A DNA stretch of 64,000 nucleotides, taken from NCBI GenBank assembly GCA_964481485.1, contig CAYZVM010000004.1:1-64000 (forward strand), in the 5' to 3' direction. The DNA comes from M3007 sp964481485. GTDB taxonomy: Bacteria; Bacteroidota; Bacteroidia; Chitinophagales; Saprospiraceae. Below the pieces are notes generated by a model. The model worked only from the letters and a program-made list of their open reading frames with translations, was not told the DNA's origin and searched no databases. Numbering within the stretch: position 1 is the stretch's first letter; each line of letters starts with the position of its first letter. The position numbers were made by a program, and so were the translations under genes. Below, piece by piece: positions 34,703-42,670 of this stretch.

Positions 34703-34745
34703 GTATGTCATGTTGGCTCCGAAATTCGGGGCCAACGTGGCATAC
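34703..34745 (+). other. RNA hairpin with G-U pairs upstream of the radical SAM gene
   Basis: GTATGTCATGTTGGC (34703-34717) pairs with GCCAACGTGGCATAC (34731-34745): 13 Watson-Crick and two U-G pairs in RNA. The loop holds a further CCGAA/TTCGG stem. No T-run follows, and ATG lies 11 bases downstream. The G-U pairs on the plus strand suggest a structure selected in RNA. Confidence 0.65.
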
Positions 34746-34755
34746 CAACAACAAA

Positions 34756-35928
34756 ATGACAAACAATCCTACAACAACGGAAATCCTTTCTGGCTGGCGT
34801 TTCTGGCAACGACGGCTTTTCCTTTTGCTCCCCCGAGCAGTCCGAATTGCCCACCGAGCCTACCCCAGCTGGCGAGAAACCCGCGCCGCCCTGCGCGGTT
34901 TGCGGGCAGTCATCCGGGAGAATGACCGTATCCGCCACATCACAAAAGGCGCGGTGGTCGGCGGGCGTTTTTTTACTATCATGAGTTATCCCGGCGGGCC
35001 ATCGGCAGCGCAAGATGTACTCATTAAGAACGAGTTGCACCGCGTCCGGCCCATTCCCAGCCATACGCCCGGCTTATTATTGCTCATCGTCGCGATGACA
35101 AAAAAATGCCCGCTCCGCTGCGAACATTGTTTCGAGTGGGATGCCCTGAACGGGTACGACACACTCACAGCAAACGATGTGTTGGGCATTATCCAAAAAT
35201 TCCAAAAACGTGGCGTGGCGCAAGTGGAACTCTCCGGCGGCGAGCCACTCAATCGTTTCGACGACCTGCTGCGCATCGTCGGGGAAAGCGACACGATTGC
35301 CTCGGATTTTTGGATACTGACATCCGGCTATCGCCTCACAGCCGACCGCGCCGAGGCATTGAAAGCCGCCGGCCTCACGGGCGTTTCCGTCAGCCTCGAC
35401 CATTGGGACGCGGCGCAACACGACCAATTCCGGGGCATGAAAGGCGCATTTGACTGGGCGGAACAGGCTGTTCGCAACGCCCGCGCCGCAGGTTTGGTGG
35501 TGGGTCTATCGCTCACGCCGGTGAAACGTTTTTGCACAACAGCAAACTTGCTCCGCTACGCCGACCTGGCCAAACACTGGGGCGCACATTTCATCCGTAT
35601 CGTGGAGCCACGGGCGGTGGGGCATTATGCTGGCCAACCGGTGGAACTTTCCCCGCTCGAACTTGCTGTGGTTGAGGATTTTGCCCGCACGATGCAACGC
35701 GACCCGCACTATCGCGACTATCCGATTATTGATTATTACGGCACATACCAACGTGCGGTGGGCTGCTCTGGCGCGGGCGAGCGCTTTCTCTATGTGGACA
35801 CCGACGGCGATATGCACGTCTGCCCATTTTGCCAGCATAAATGCGGCAGTGCGGTGCATGGCACGGTGGAAGAAGGTTTGGAAAAAATGAGGCAGGCGAG
35901 CGGGTGCCATGCTTTTCCGACGGTGTGA
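34756..35928 (+). CDS. Radical SAM/SPASM-like domain protein
   Basis: The 390-residue product has the CxxxCxxC cluster motif (Cys118, Cys122, Cys125 in MTKKCPLRCEHCFEW), LSGGEPLNR (SAM-binding GGE), and a C-terminal cysteine set (CSGAGERFLYVDTDGDMHVCPFCQHKCG) of the SPASM/twitch type that binds an auxiliary Fe-S cluster. The first 80 residues are unusual: one hydrophobic stretch (FLLLPRAVRIAHRAYP) and a basic region. Reaction and substrate are unknown; no peptide precursor gene is visible beside it. The ATG at 34756 follows a stable RNA hairpin. Confidence 0.85.
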   Translation: MTNNPTTTEILSGWRFWQRRLFLLLPRAVRIAHRAYPSWRETRAALRGLRAVIRENDRIRHITKGAVVGGRFFTIMSYPGGPSAAQDVLIKNELHRVRPIPSHTPGLLLLIVAMTKKCPLRCEHCFEWDALNGYDTLTANDVLGIIQKFQKRGVAQVELSGGEPLNRFDDLLRIVGESDTIASDFWILTSGYRLTADRAEALKAAGLTGVSVSLDHWDAAQHDQFRGMKGAFDWAEQAVRNARAAGLVVGLSLTPVKRFCTTANLLRYADLAKHWGAHFIRIVEPRAVGHYAGQPVELSPLELAVVEDFARTMQRDPHYRDYPIIDYYGTYQRAVGCSGAGERFLYVDTDGDMHVCPFCQHKCGSAVHGTVEEGLEKMRQASGCHAFPTV

Positions 35929-36006
35929 GGCGAAGCTGCAATTTTTTAAAATAACAAGGGCAATGTGTTGTCTAATTTTAAGGTTTACAAAATAAAACAT
36001 CGAAGT

Positions 36007-37197
36007 ATGAAATTGGTCAAAATCTTCTCTATCAGTGCGTTGGCATCGGCGGCCATGTTCTTTGCCTGCAAACAAGACCAAAAAAAGCCAACTACGCCCA
36101 CGCCTGAAAATGCCATTGCTTTGCCGCCAGCCAAGCCGGAGGCAGTCCTTTATATCACCACTGTGGACAAATTGAACCTGCGTGAAGAGCCGAACAAAAA
36201 CGGCAAAGTCATCACCCAATTGGCCGAAAACGCATATCTCGAAGGCACGGGCGAAGTGTCGGCCAACCGGGAGGAGGCCACCCTGCGCGGCCTCACTTGG
36301 AACGAGCCTTATCTCAAAGTTGCCACCAACGCGCCAGAGCCGCACACGGGCTGGGCTTATGGCGGCGCATTGCGGCGGGTGTATGCCGGAGCGCGGAGCA
36401 ACATTCCTGATTTGGACAAACTTTCGCAGCTCTCTTCTTTTCTCAAAACCCTCAACGCCAAGAAGTTGGAAAGCGGGAAAAAGGCCTGGGATTTTGTGAA
36501 CACCAATTTTTCAGGAGCCAGCGGCCCGCTCGCCGATGCTGCGTTTGTTCTTTTGGAGGGTTTTCTGCGGCGCATGGAAATTGAGGGAGAATTTTACAAA
36601 ATGACCGAAAAAGTGACATGGGTTGTGGAAGATTATGAAGCCATCGCCAACCACACATTTGACATGAACAAATACCCAGAGTCGAAGTCGCTGGCCGAAA
36701 ACGGCTTTGAATTGGCGCAAGGCGAGGGCATGGTGTTCCCCACTGTGGCTTGGAACAAGTTGAAATCCTTCTTCAGCCCAAAAGTCACGCCCGCTATGAA
36801 AACATATCTTGACCAGCAAACTGTCGAGCAAAACAATCAGGCATGGGACGATGGCGGCATCATTATTTCATTGGAAGAATTGGCCGACCGCGCTGCTTTT
36901 TGGGAAAAATTCAACCGAGAAAACCCCTACTTTTTGTTGGCTGAAGAAACTACGCAATCTGAACAATGGACACGCCTCGTGCTGGTGAACGGCGCGGACA
37001 ACACGCCCACCTATAATTATGAAACACAAGAGATTGCGGAAGATTATAAAAAGGTGTGGGCTTATATCCAGCAAAAATACCCCGGCACCGAATTGGCAAA
37101 AACCGCCGAAGAAATAGCCGGCCTCTGCGCCGCCGAGGGCTGGAAACGCACGAAAAAAGTGGAGGATTGGCAGACGAATTTTGCCAATAATAATTAA
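36007..37197 (+). CDS. SH3 domain lipoprotein of unknown function
   Basis: The 396-residue product starts MKLVKIFSISALASAAMFFACKQD (lipobox FFAC). Residues about 55-125 resemble a bacterial SH3 domain (LYITTVDKLNLREEPNKNGKVITQLAENAYLEGTG). The rest is helical with no recognised domain (KAWDFVNTNFSGASGPLADAAFVLLEGFLRRMEIEGEFYKM). Likely attached to the outer membrane, inner leaflet or surface. Confidence 0.75.
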   Translation: MKLVKIFSISALASAAMFFACKQDQKKPTTPTPENAIALPPAKPEAVLYITTVDKLNLREEPNKNGKVITQLAENAYLEGTGEVSANREEATLRGLTWNEPYLKVATNAPEPHTGWAYGGALRRVYAGARSNIPDLDKLSQLSSFLKTLNAKKLESGKKAWDFVNTNFSGASGPLADAAFVLLEGFLRRMEIEGEFYKMTEKVTWVVEDYEAIANHTFDMNKYPESKSLAENGFELAQGEGMVFPTVAWNKLKSFFSPKVTPAMKTYLDQQTVEQNNQAWDDGGIIISLEELADRAAFWEKFNRENPYFLLAEETTQSEQWTRLVLVNGADNTPTYNYETQEIAEDYKKVWAYIQQKYPGTELAKTAEEIAGLCAAEGWKRTKKVEDWQTNFANNN

Positions 37198-37205
37198 AAA
37201 CACAT

Positions 37206-37260
37206 GTCATGCTGAACGAAGTGAAGCATCTGAATCCGAGTCCAGATGCTTCATTTCAAT
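37206..37260. terminator. Hairpin between convergent genes (GTCATGCTGAACGAAG repeat type)
   Basis: TGAAGCATCTG (37222-37232) pairs exactly with CAGATGCTTCA (37243-37253) and TTTCAATTTTATTTT follows. The leading GTCATGCTGAACGAAG is a recurrent intergenic word in Bacteroidota. The stem reaches into the gluQ stop codon. Confidence 0.7.
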
Positions 37261-38159
37261 TTTATTTTCAGTTGTTCAAGCAAATAGGAAGCAGAGGTCG
37301 TTTCAGAAAACCCCAGCAAATTTCCCACCTGTTGGAATACGTGTTCCGCCCCTGCCCTACTCTCTCGCATCTCTTTCAAAGAAGTTGCCCCCGCCGATTT
37401 GGAGAGTTTTTCTCCGTTTTCGTCCGTGATAAGCGGGTGGTGCAAGAAATTGATTTTCAAAAAATTAGTTTCTACCAAACACTCGGCGAGGTAAAGTTGT
37501 GCCTGTGTGGATGCCTCCAAGTCAGCCCCTCGAATGACGTGCGTAATGCCAAAATGCACATCGTCTGCGAAGCTCGCCACTTGGTAGGCCGGAATGCCGT
37601 CGCGGCGGCGCACCACGAAGTCTGGCAGCGGAAAACCCGGCGGTGTTTTGATGCGCCAAGCCACGTCGGGGTCGTCGAGGCTCAGGTTTTGATTCCGAAA
37701 TGCTGGTGGATAATTGCCCTCGAATGGCGCGAGATCGCGGCGCGATTTCCGGCAGGCGAAGAGCAAGCCCGCGGCGCGGAGTTTTTCCAATGCATTGAAA
37801 TAGAGCGACAAACGCCGGTGCTGCGACCAGTTTTTTTCAAAATCTTCAATTCCAGAAGTGACACTTTTTGAAAAAGTGTCACTTCTGGAAACACCCGGCC
37901 CTTCATCCCAATCCAGCCCCAGCCATGCGAGGCTTTCAAAAATATCGGCTACATACTCCGAGCGTTTTCGGTCAGCATCGAGGTCGTCAATACGAAGCAG
38001 GATTTTGCCGCCCTGGAGCCGGGCGACGAGCCAGTTGAGGGTAAAATTCAGCGCATTGCCGATGTGGAGAAATCCGGAAGGCGTGGGCGCGAGCCGCATT
38101 CGGCAGCCCGCCCCGGCAGACTGGGCAAATGAGCGGAATTGTTGCGAAAAGGAAGTCAT
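37251..38159 (-). CDS. gluQ: Glutamyl-Q tRNA(Asp) synthetase
   Basis: The 302-residue product matches GluQRS (about 290-300, lacking the anticodon-binding domain). It has RLAPTPSGFLHIGNALNFTLNW (HIGH-like), RIDDLDADRKRSEYVADIF, GIPAYQVASFADD and the KLSKS-like signature (EKLSKSAG). It adds glutamate to queuosine of tRNA(Asp). Between residues about 92 and 108 the normal GPY-type stretch is replaced by a segment from a 41-bp palindrome (37850-37890) in frame (SRSDTFSKSVTSG). The start overlaps the stop of the upstream TPR gene (ATGA). Confidence 0.9.
   Translation of the reverse strand: MTSFSQQFRSFAQSAGAGCRMRLAPTPSGFLHIGNALNFTLNWLVARLQGGKILLRIDDLDADRKRSEYVADIFESLAWLGLDWDEGPGVSRSDTFSKSVTSGIEDFEKNWSQHRRLSLYFNALEKLRAAGLLFACRKSRRDLAPFEGNYPPAFRNQNLSLDDPDVAWRIKTPPGFPLPDFVVRRRDGIPAYQVASFADDVHFGITHVIRGADLEASTQAQLYLAECLVETNFLKINFLHHPLITDENGEKLSKSAGATSLKEMRESRAGAEHVFQQVGNLLGFSETTSASYLLEQLKIKLK
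37850..37890. repeat. 41-bp palindrome with one-base centre inside gluQ
   Basis: Arms of 20 bases (37850-37869 and 37871-37890, starting TTCCAGAAGTGACAC) are exact reverse complements around a single G. It is translated without a stop. Confidence 0.9.
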
Positions 38160-38995
38160 TTTGTATCGCCGAGTGCTTTCAATGCCATTCTGGCGGCATC
38201 GGCAAATTCGGGATTTTTGGGATACAGCCGCAGTATTTCTTGATAAGTGGACTTGGCTTTTTCCGCATCTTTAAGGTCATGCTCATAAACGCGCGCCATC
38301 TCAAAAAAGGCTACGGGGGCTTGCGGATGCCATGGGATTTTTTCGCCTATTCGATAGTATAACTGAACTGCTTTGTTCGGTTCGCCGACATTTTTTGCTA
38401 TTCGCGCCGCTCGCAGCATCAGGTCGGCGTATTTGTTTGGCCCCTCACCTTCCACGAGCGTCGAATAGCCCTCGGCAATTTGAATATAGGATGCTGCCAT
38501 CGTTTTGTCCAGCACAGGTTGGGTGCGCATTTCCCTTTCCAAACGCACAAGATTGGAGTCAATCCAAGCCATGTTTTTCATCAAGTTTGCGTACATGAGA
38601 TCAACATCATCGGGTTTGGCCGACAGGTCGGAGGTTGCTTTGTACCTGTAAACCAACCAGATACGAGCAAGCACACCGATTGGCTCAGAAATATCCTGCC
38701 CATTGCCGTGGTTTTTCAAGGCCTCGTTCAGAAAACGCACGGCGGTCACATTCTCCTTGTAGCGGGTAAATTTCAAGTCTGCCACCCGCGTCATGTAGTG
38801 CAGATTGTCGGCGTGCCGGTCAGGGTATTGCTGCTCTGCCGCTCGGTACAACGCGATCAACGAGTCAGCCTTTTCGGTGGTGTACGCTGCCGCCAACGAT
38901 TGCTCTAAACCTGCAATTTGAGTGGCAATGTCTGTGCGGGCGCAAGCGAACAACAAGACGCTCAAGACAAAAAGTGACAACAGGGATTTTTCCAT
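38156..38995 (-). CDS. TPR-type lipoprotein, paralogue of the 39078 gene
   Basis: The 279-residue product starts MEKSLLSLFVLSVLLFACARTD (lipobox FAC). It is helical, with TPR-like pairs near the C-terminus (NKAVQLYYRIGEKIPWHPQAPVAFFEMARVYEHDLKDAEKAKSTYQEILRLYPKNPEFADAARMALKALG). The upstream gene at 39078 shares this C-terminal half. The family resembles the tetratricopeptide part of YbgF/BamD-like lipoproteins; function unknown. Confidence 0.75.
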   Translation of the reverse strand: MEKSLLSLFVLSVLLFACARTDIATQIAGLEQSLAAAYTTEKADSLIALYRAAEQQYPDRHADNLHYMTRVADLKFTRYKENVTAVRFLNEALKNHGNGQDISEPIGVLARIWLVYRYKATSDLSAKPDDVDLMYANLMKNMAWIDSNLVRLEREMRTQPVLDKTMAASYIQIAEGYSTLVEGEGPNKYADLMLRAARIAKNVGEPNKAVQLYYRIGEKIPWHPQAPVAFFEMARVYEHDLKDAEKAKSTYQEILRLYPKNPEFADAARMALKALGDTK

Positions 38996-39036
38996 AGTGG
39001 CGGTTTGAACAAAAAGACAAAGCCATCGGCAGAAGC

Positions 39037-39069
39037 ACGTTTACCAAATTTTTGAAAGGTAGTAAACGT
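39037..39069. repeat. Degenerate member of the one-base-centre palindrome family
   Basis: ACGTTTAC (39037-39044) and GTAAACGT (39062-39069) pair around a TTTTTGAAA centre with several mismatches. The arms are the same as in the 26175 element. Confidence 0.55.
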
Positions 39070-39077
39070 CGCCGGTT

Positions 39078-39608
39078 TTAATTCACCTGAATACTATCCC
39101 GGTTCCGCTGCTCAAACTCGCGGATGATTTCCTCCGGTGTCTTGCCGAGCATTTTCAGCGCAGTCTGCGCGTCGTCTGCGAAGTCGGGGTCGTTCGGATA
39201 TTTTTGGAGGAAAGATTCATAGATAGATTTTGCTTTGGGAAGGTCGGCGAGGTCGTTTTCATACACAAAGCCGAGCATGAAAAGGGCGGTCGGCGCTTTG
39301 GGATGCTGCGGCATCCCGTCGGCCAATTTCGCATAGAGTTCGACCGATTTCTGCGGATTCCCTATCGTTTTTGCCAATCCTGCAGCTTTCAAAAGCACGT
39401 CGGCATATTTGGCGGAGTCTGTTTTTTCCACCAAACCCGCCAGTTGTTCAGCGGCCATGATGAATTCTTCCGCCTTCTTTTTGTCGGTCACGGTTGCGCC
39501 GCCCATTTCTTTGTCGAGGGTAGCGAGGCGGTCTTCCAAACTGCCAATTTTATCGGCGCAAGAAAAAAACGCGGTAGCAAACAGGGTAAAAAAGAACAGT
39601 TTTCTCAT
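39078..39608 (-). CDS. TPR-type lipoprotein, paralogue of the 38156 gene
   Basis: The 176-residue product starts MRKLFFFTLFATAFFSCADKIG (lipobox FFSC). Its C-terminal part (PQKSVELYAKLADGMPQHPKAPTALFMLGFVYENDLADLPKAKSIYESFLQKYPNDPDFADDAQTALKMLGK) aligns with that of the downstream gene, and both share KYADxxLxAAxxAK. Tandem duplication is the simplest explanation. Confidence 0.75.
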   Translation of the reverse strand: MRKLFFFTLFATAFFSCADKIGSLEDRLATLDKEMGGATVTDKKKAEEFIMAAEQLAGLVEKTDSAKYADVLLKAAGLAKTIGNPQKSVELYAKLADGMPQHPKAPTALFMLGFVYENDLADLPKAKSIYESFLQKYPNDPDFADDAQTALKMLGKTPEEIIREFEQRNRDSIQVN

Positions 39609-39630
39609 TGTTTCAAAAAAATTATGCAGA

Positions 39631-39725
39631 TTGATAAAATTTGATGAAGGTTTATATAATTTGTCAATAAATTTCTATAAACCTTCATCAATTTCTATAA
39701 ACCCTATCAACCTTTATCAATTATG
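39631..39725. repeat. Decamer word array downstream of purM
   Basis: In 10-base steps: TTGATAAAAT, TTGATGAAGG, TTTATATAAT, TTGTCAATAA, ATTTCTATAA, ACCTTCATCA, ATTTCTATAA, ACCCTATCAA, CCTTTATCAA. TTGATGAAGGTTTATA and TATAAACCTTCATCAA are exact inverses, so the tract can fold. It covers the last codons of purM. Confidence 0.75.
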
Positions 39726-40901
39726 ATATTCGAATTTCCCAAACTGGCTTTTCACCGTCACCTGCTCCCCCGTCGCCCGTTTTACTTTCCCAATAATGCG
39801 GGCTTCGATGCCGAATTTTTCAGCAATTGCCATGACCGCATCTGCGTGTCGGGCTGGCAGATAAATTTCCATGCGGTGCCCCATGTTGAACACCTGGTAC
39901 ATCTCACGCCAAGCTGTGCCGCTGCTTTCCTGAATCAGGCGAAATAACGGTGGCAACTCAAAAAGGTTGTCTTTTACTATGTGAACGTCTTTGACGAATT
40001 TCAACACTTTCGTCTGCCCGCCGCCGGTGACGTGGATGAGGCCGTGAATTTTTTTGCGATAGTTTTTCAGGATTTCCTGCAACACGGGCAGGTAAGTCCG
40101 CGTGGGAGAAAGAATCATTTTCCCGATGCTAACTTCCTGATTTTCAATTTTTATTTTTTCTGTCAAAAGTTTGTTTCCCGTGTAAACTACCTCTGTCGGC
40201 AGTTTGGGGTCAAAACTTTCCGGGTATTTATCGGCATATATTTTTGACAAAACATCATGCCGGGCAGCGGTGAGGCCATTGCTGCCCATGCCGCCATTGT
40301 ACGCGTCTTCATAAGTGGCCTGACCGAAAGATGCGAGGCCAACAACCACATCGCCGGGGCGAATGTCATTAACCAAAACTTCGCTGCGTTTCATGCGGGC
40401 GAAGGCCGTGAAACCCACGTCAATCGTGCGCACGATGTCGCCCACATCCGCCGTTTCGCCGCCCGCAAGATGGATGCTCACGCCATGCGACTGCATTTTT
40501 TCTATAAAATCCGAGGTGCCGCGAATCACCGCCGCGATGACCTCGCCGGGTATCAAAGTTTTGTTCCGACCGATGGTGCTGCTGAGCAAAATATGGTCGG
40601 TGCAGCCCACACACGCCATGTCGTCGAGGTTCATCACGATGGCATCTTGCGCCACGCCGGGCCACACAGAGAGGTCGCCCGTTTCGCGCCAATAGAGATA
40701 GGCAAGGCTGGTCTTGGTGCCGGCGGTGTCGGCGTGGAGGAGGTTGCAATGTTTGGCGCTGCCAGCCGCCAAATCGGGGAGAATTTTGCAAAAAGCATTG
40801 GGATACAAGCCTTTGTCCAAGTGCTTGATGGCGGCGTGGACTTCGTCTTTGGAGGCGGACACGCCGCGCAAATCGTATTTTGTTGCTGGTTGTTCGTTCA
40901 T
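39717..40901 (-). CDS. purM: Phosphoribosylformylglycinamidine cyclo-ligase
   Basis: The 394-residue product is the longer Bacteroidota type of PurM (AIR synthetase): HADTAGTKTSLAYLYWRETGD, VMNLDDMACVGC, IHLAGGETADVGDIVRTIDVGFTAFAR and LIHVTGGGQTKVLKF. It makes aminoimidazole ribonucleotide, step five of purine synthesis. The start at 40901 (MNEQPATKYDLRG) lies inside a heptamer array; the first eight residues (NEQPATK) derive from its words. Confidence 0.92.
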   Translation of the reverse strand: MNEQPATKYDLRGVSASKDEVHAAIKHLDKGLYPNAFCKILPDLAAGSAKHCNLLHADTAGTKTSLAYLYWRETGDLSVWPGVAQDAIVMNLDDMACVGCTDHILLSSTIGRNKTLIPGEVIAAVIRGTSDFIEKMQSHGVSIHLAGGETADVGDIVRTIDVGFTAFARMKRSEVLVNDIRPGDVVVGLASFGQATYEDAYNGGMGSNGLTAARHDVLSKIYADKYPESFDPKLPTEVVYTGNKLLTEKIKIENQEVSIGKMILSPTRTYLPVLQEILKNYRKKIHGLIHVTGGGQTKVLKFVKDVHIVKDNLFELPPLFRLIQESSGTAWREMYQVFNMGHRMEIYLPARHADAVMAIAEKFGIEARIIGKVKRATGEQVTVKSQFGKFEYHN

Positions 40902-40964
40902 TGTTGTTCGTTCGTGGAGGATACAAATTCTTGCAGCATGACAAAAACGGTCAACGAACAATGG
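40882..40964. repeat. Inverted heptamer array pair around a core, purM start region
   Basis: Left arm 40882-40914: GTTGCTG, GTTGTTC, GTTCATT, GTTGTTC, GTTCG. Right arm 40951-40964: TCAACGA, ACAATGG. The 36-base spacer on the minus strand reads CCGTTTTTGTCATGCTGC and then TATCCTCCA; the element at 17248-17370 has TTTTTTGTCATCTTG and GTCCTCTA in the same places. It occupies the entire GlmU-like/purM gap and contains the purM start. Confidence 0.85.
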
Positions 40965-40967
40965 ATT

Positions 40968-42176
40968 TTATTTCTCCCATGAACGGTGTTTTATTGTTCG
41001 GTCGTAAACGTGGTAAAAAATGGCCTTATCGAGGTCGGTGAATTGTTGGTTGCGGCGCGCCATCACGGTAGCCGCGGTGGTGCAAGCATCGGCGAATTTG
41101 TAGGTGCGGTAGCCGCCACCGTCGCCACCCCAAGCAAAGTCGGGGATAAAGTTGCGCAAAAAACCCGCCCCAAATACATTGGCAAAAACGCCCACGACCG
41201 TGCCTGTGTTGAACATCGTGTTGATGCCGCATTTGGCGTGGTCGCCCATGATGAGGCCGACGAATTGTTGGCCGGTTTTTTCAAAACTCTCGCTCTCGTA
41301 ATCCCAGAGTTTCACCTCGCCGTAGTTGTTTTTCAGGTTCGAATTGTTGGTGTCTGCGCCGATATTGCACCATTCACCCAGCACCGCGTCGCCAAGAAAA
41401 CCATCGTGCGCTTTGTTGGAATTGGCAAACATGATAGAGCGCGTCACTTCGCCGCCCACCCGGCAGCCGGGGCCGATTGTGGTGGGGCCGTAGATTTTCG
41501 CTCCCATTTTAATAATTGTGTCTGAACCGATTGCGACTGGCCCGCGCAACCCTACACCTTCCATGACTTCCGTATTTTTGCCAATATAAATCGGACCGGC
41601 GGTCACGTTGAGCGTACAACATTCCATCGTCACGCCCTCTTCGAGAAACAAATTTTGCGCAGGGCCGACCACGTGATTGGTGGCCGAAACGGGTTGAGAT
41701 TTGCGGCCTTTCGTAATCAATGCAAAATCGTCGGGGATGGCCTGTTTGTTCAGCAAGGTCAATTCCCATAAGTGTTTCACTTGCACGATAGGGATGTTTC
41801 CTTCCAATTCCAAACCCTGCAAAGAGTGCACTTCCTCATCCTCAATGAGTTGTTCGAACTGCACTTCGTTGAGGCGGGCAGCCACGAGTTCGCCGTTGAG
41901 CAGCAGGGCTTCGCTGGGTTTCAGTTCCTTGATTCGATTGCAGAGCAGTTCGTTGGGAAGGATGCCCGCATTGACGATAACATTCTCATCTTCAATGTTT
42001 ATCGGGAATTTTTCCTGCAAATACTCCTGCGTGATATACGAGGCCGTGCCGCGCAGGAGGTGTTCCCATTTTTCGCGCAACGTAAGAATGCCCACGCGCA
42101 GTTCGCCCATTGGGCGGGTGGCCGTTAGGGGCAAAAGATGATTGCGGGCATCAGAGTCGAAAAGGATGATATTCAT
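40968..42176 (-). CDS. GlmU-like sugar nucleotidyltransferase/acyltransferase family protein
   Basis: The 402-residue product has a degenerate nucleotidyltransferase half (MNIILFDSDARNHLLPLTATRPMGELRVGILTLREKW) and a left-handed beta-helix half (GPIYIGKNTEVMEGVGLRGPVAIGSDTIIKMGAKIYGPTTIGPGCRVGGEV, SNLKNNYGEVKLWDYESESF). This GlmU family version is widespread in Bacteroidota; it is not the canonical bifunctional GlmU. Substrate unknown. It lies upstream of purM on the same strand. Confidence 0.85.
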   Translation of the reverse strand: MNIILFDSDARNHLLPLTATRPMGELRVGILTLREKWEHLLRGTASYITQEYLQEKFPINIEDENVIVNAGILPNELLCNRIKELKPSEALLLNGELVAARLNEVQFEQLIEDEEVHSLQGLELEGNIPIVQVKHLWELTLLNKQAIPDDFALITKGRKSQPVSATNHVVGPAQNLFLEEGVTMECCTLNVTAGPIYIGKNTEVMEGVGLRGPVAIGSDTIIKMGAKIYGPTTIGPGCRVGGEVTRSIMFANSNKAHDGFLGDAVLGEWCNIGADTNNSNLKNNYGEVKLWDYESESFEKTGQQFVGLIMGDHAKCGINTMFNTGTVVGVFANVFGAGFLRNFIPDFAWGGDGGGYRTYKFADACTTAATVMARRNQQFTDLDKAIFYHVYDRTIKHRSWEK

Positions 42177-42179
42177 TTC

Positions 42180-42211
42180 GTTGATGGTTGTTGGCCCTTG
42201 GTTGTTTGTTT
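42180..42211 (-). repeat. Heptamer array upstream of the GlmU-like gene
   Basis: On the plus strand: GTTGATG, GTTGTTG, GCCCTTG, GTTGTTT, GTTTG in 7-base steps. It ends 3 bases before the GlmU-like start codon. Confidence 0.7.
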
Positions 42212-42240
42212 GAAAAAATCTTGACAACTAAGAACTCGGA

Positions 42241-42282
42241 ATAAAAAAAAGTCCCGACGTGCGGGAAGCGTATCGGGACTTT
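42241..42282 (-). terminator. Rho-independent terminator of the L31 gene
   Basis: AAAGTCCCGA (42248-42257) pairs with TCGGGACTTT (42273-42282); on the minus strand the stem is followed by a run of Ts (A8 on the plus strand). It lies 27 bases after the L31 stop. Confidence 0.85.
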
Positions 42283-42308
42283 CAAAAATCGCACCGTTAA
42301 GGGGGCGA

Positions 42309-42563
42309 TTACTTTGCGAATTTTGCAAATTTCTTGTTGAATTTGTCAATACGGCCAGCCGTGTCCACAAATTTCATTTTGCCTGTGAAGAACGGATGGC
42401 TGTATGCCGAAATCTCCATTTTCACCAGCGGGTATTCGTTACCGTCTTCCCAAGTCGTGGTTTCTTTTGTGTTGATGCAAGATTTTCCGAGGAACGCATC
42501 GTCCGTCGAAATGTCTTTGAACACTACTATGCGGTAGTTGGACGGATGGATATCTTTTTTCAT
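42309..42563 (-). CDS. rpmE2: 50S ribosomal protein L31, type B
   Basis: The 84-residue product (MKKDIHPSNYRIVVFKDISTDDAFLGKSCINTKET, YPLVKMEISAYSHPFFTGKMKFVDTAGRIDKFNKKFAKF) is a type B L31 without the zinc-binding CxxC of the zinc form. Type B L31 often replaces the zinc form when zinc is scarce. Start chosen at ATG 42563. Confidence 0.95.
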   Translation of the reverse strand: MKKDIHPSNYRIVVFKDISTDDAFLGKSCINTKETTTWEDGNEYPLVKMEISAYSHPFFTGKMKFVDTAGRIDKFNKKFAKFAK

Positions 42564-42670
42564 GACCTTTATTTTTTCAAAAATTTGTTGTAAACCTGTG
42601 CTTTCAGAATTCGAGGCGCAAAAGTAGGAATATGCGGCCTTGTTTTCAAAACATTTTTTGGAAAAAATAC

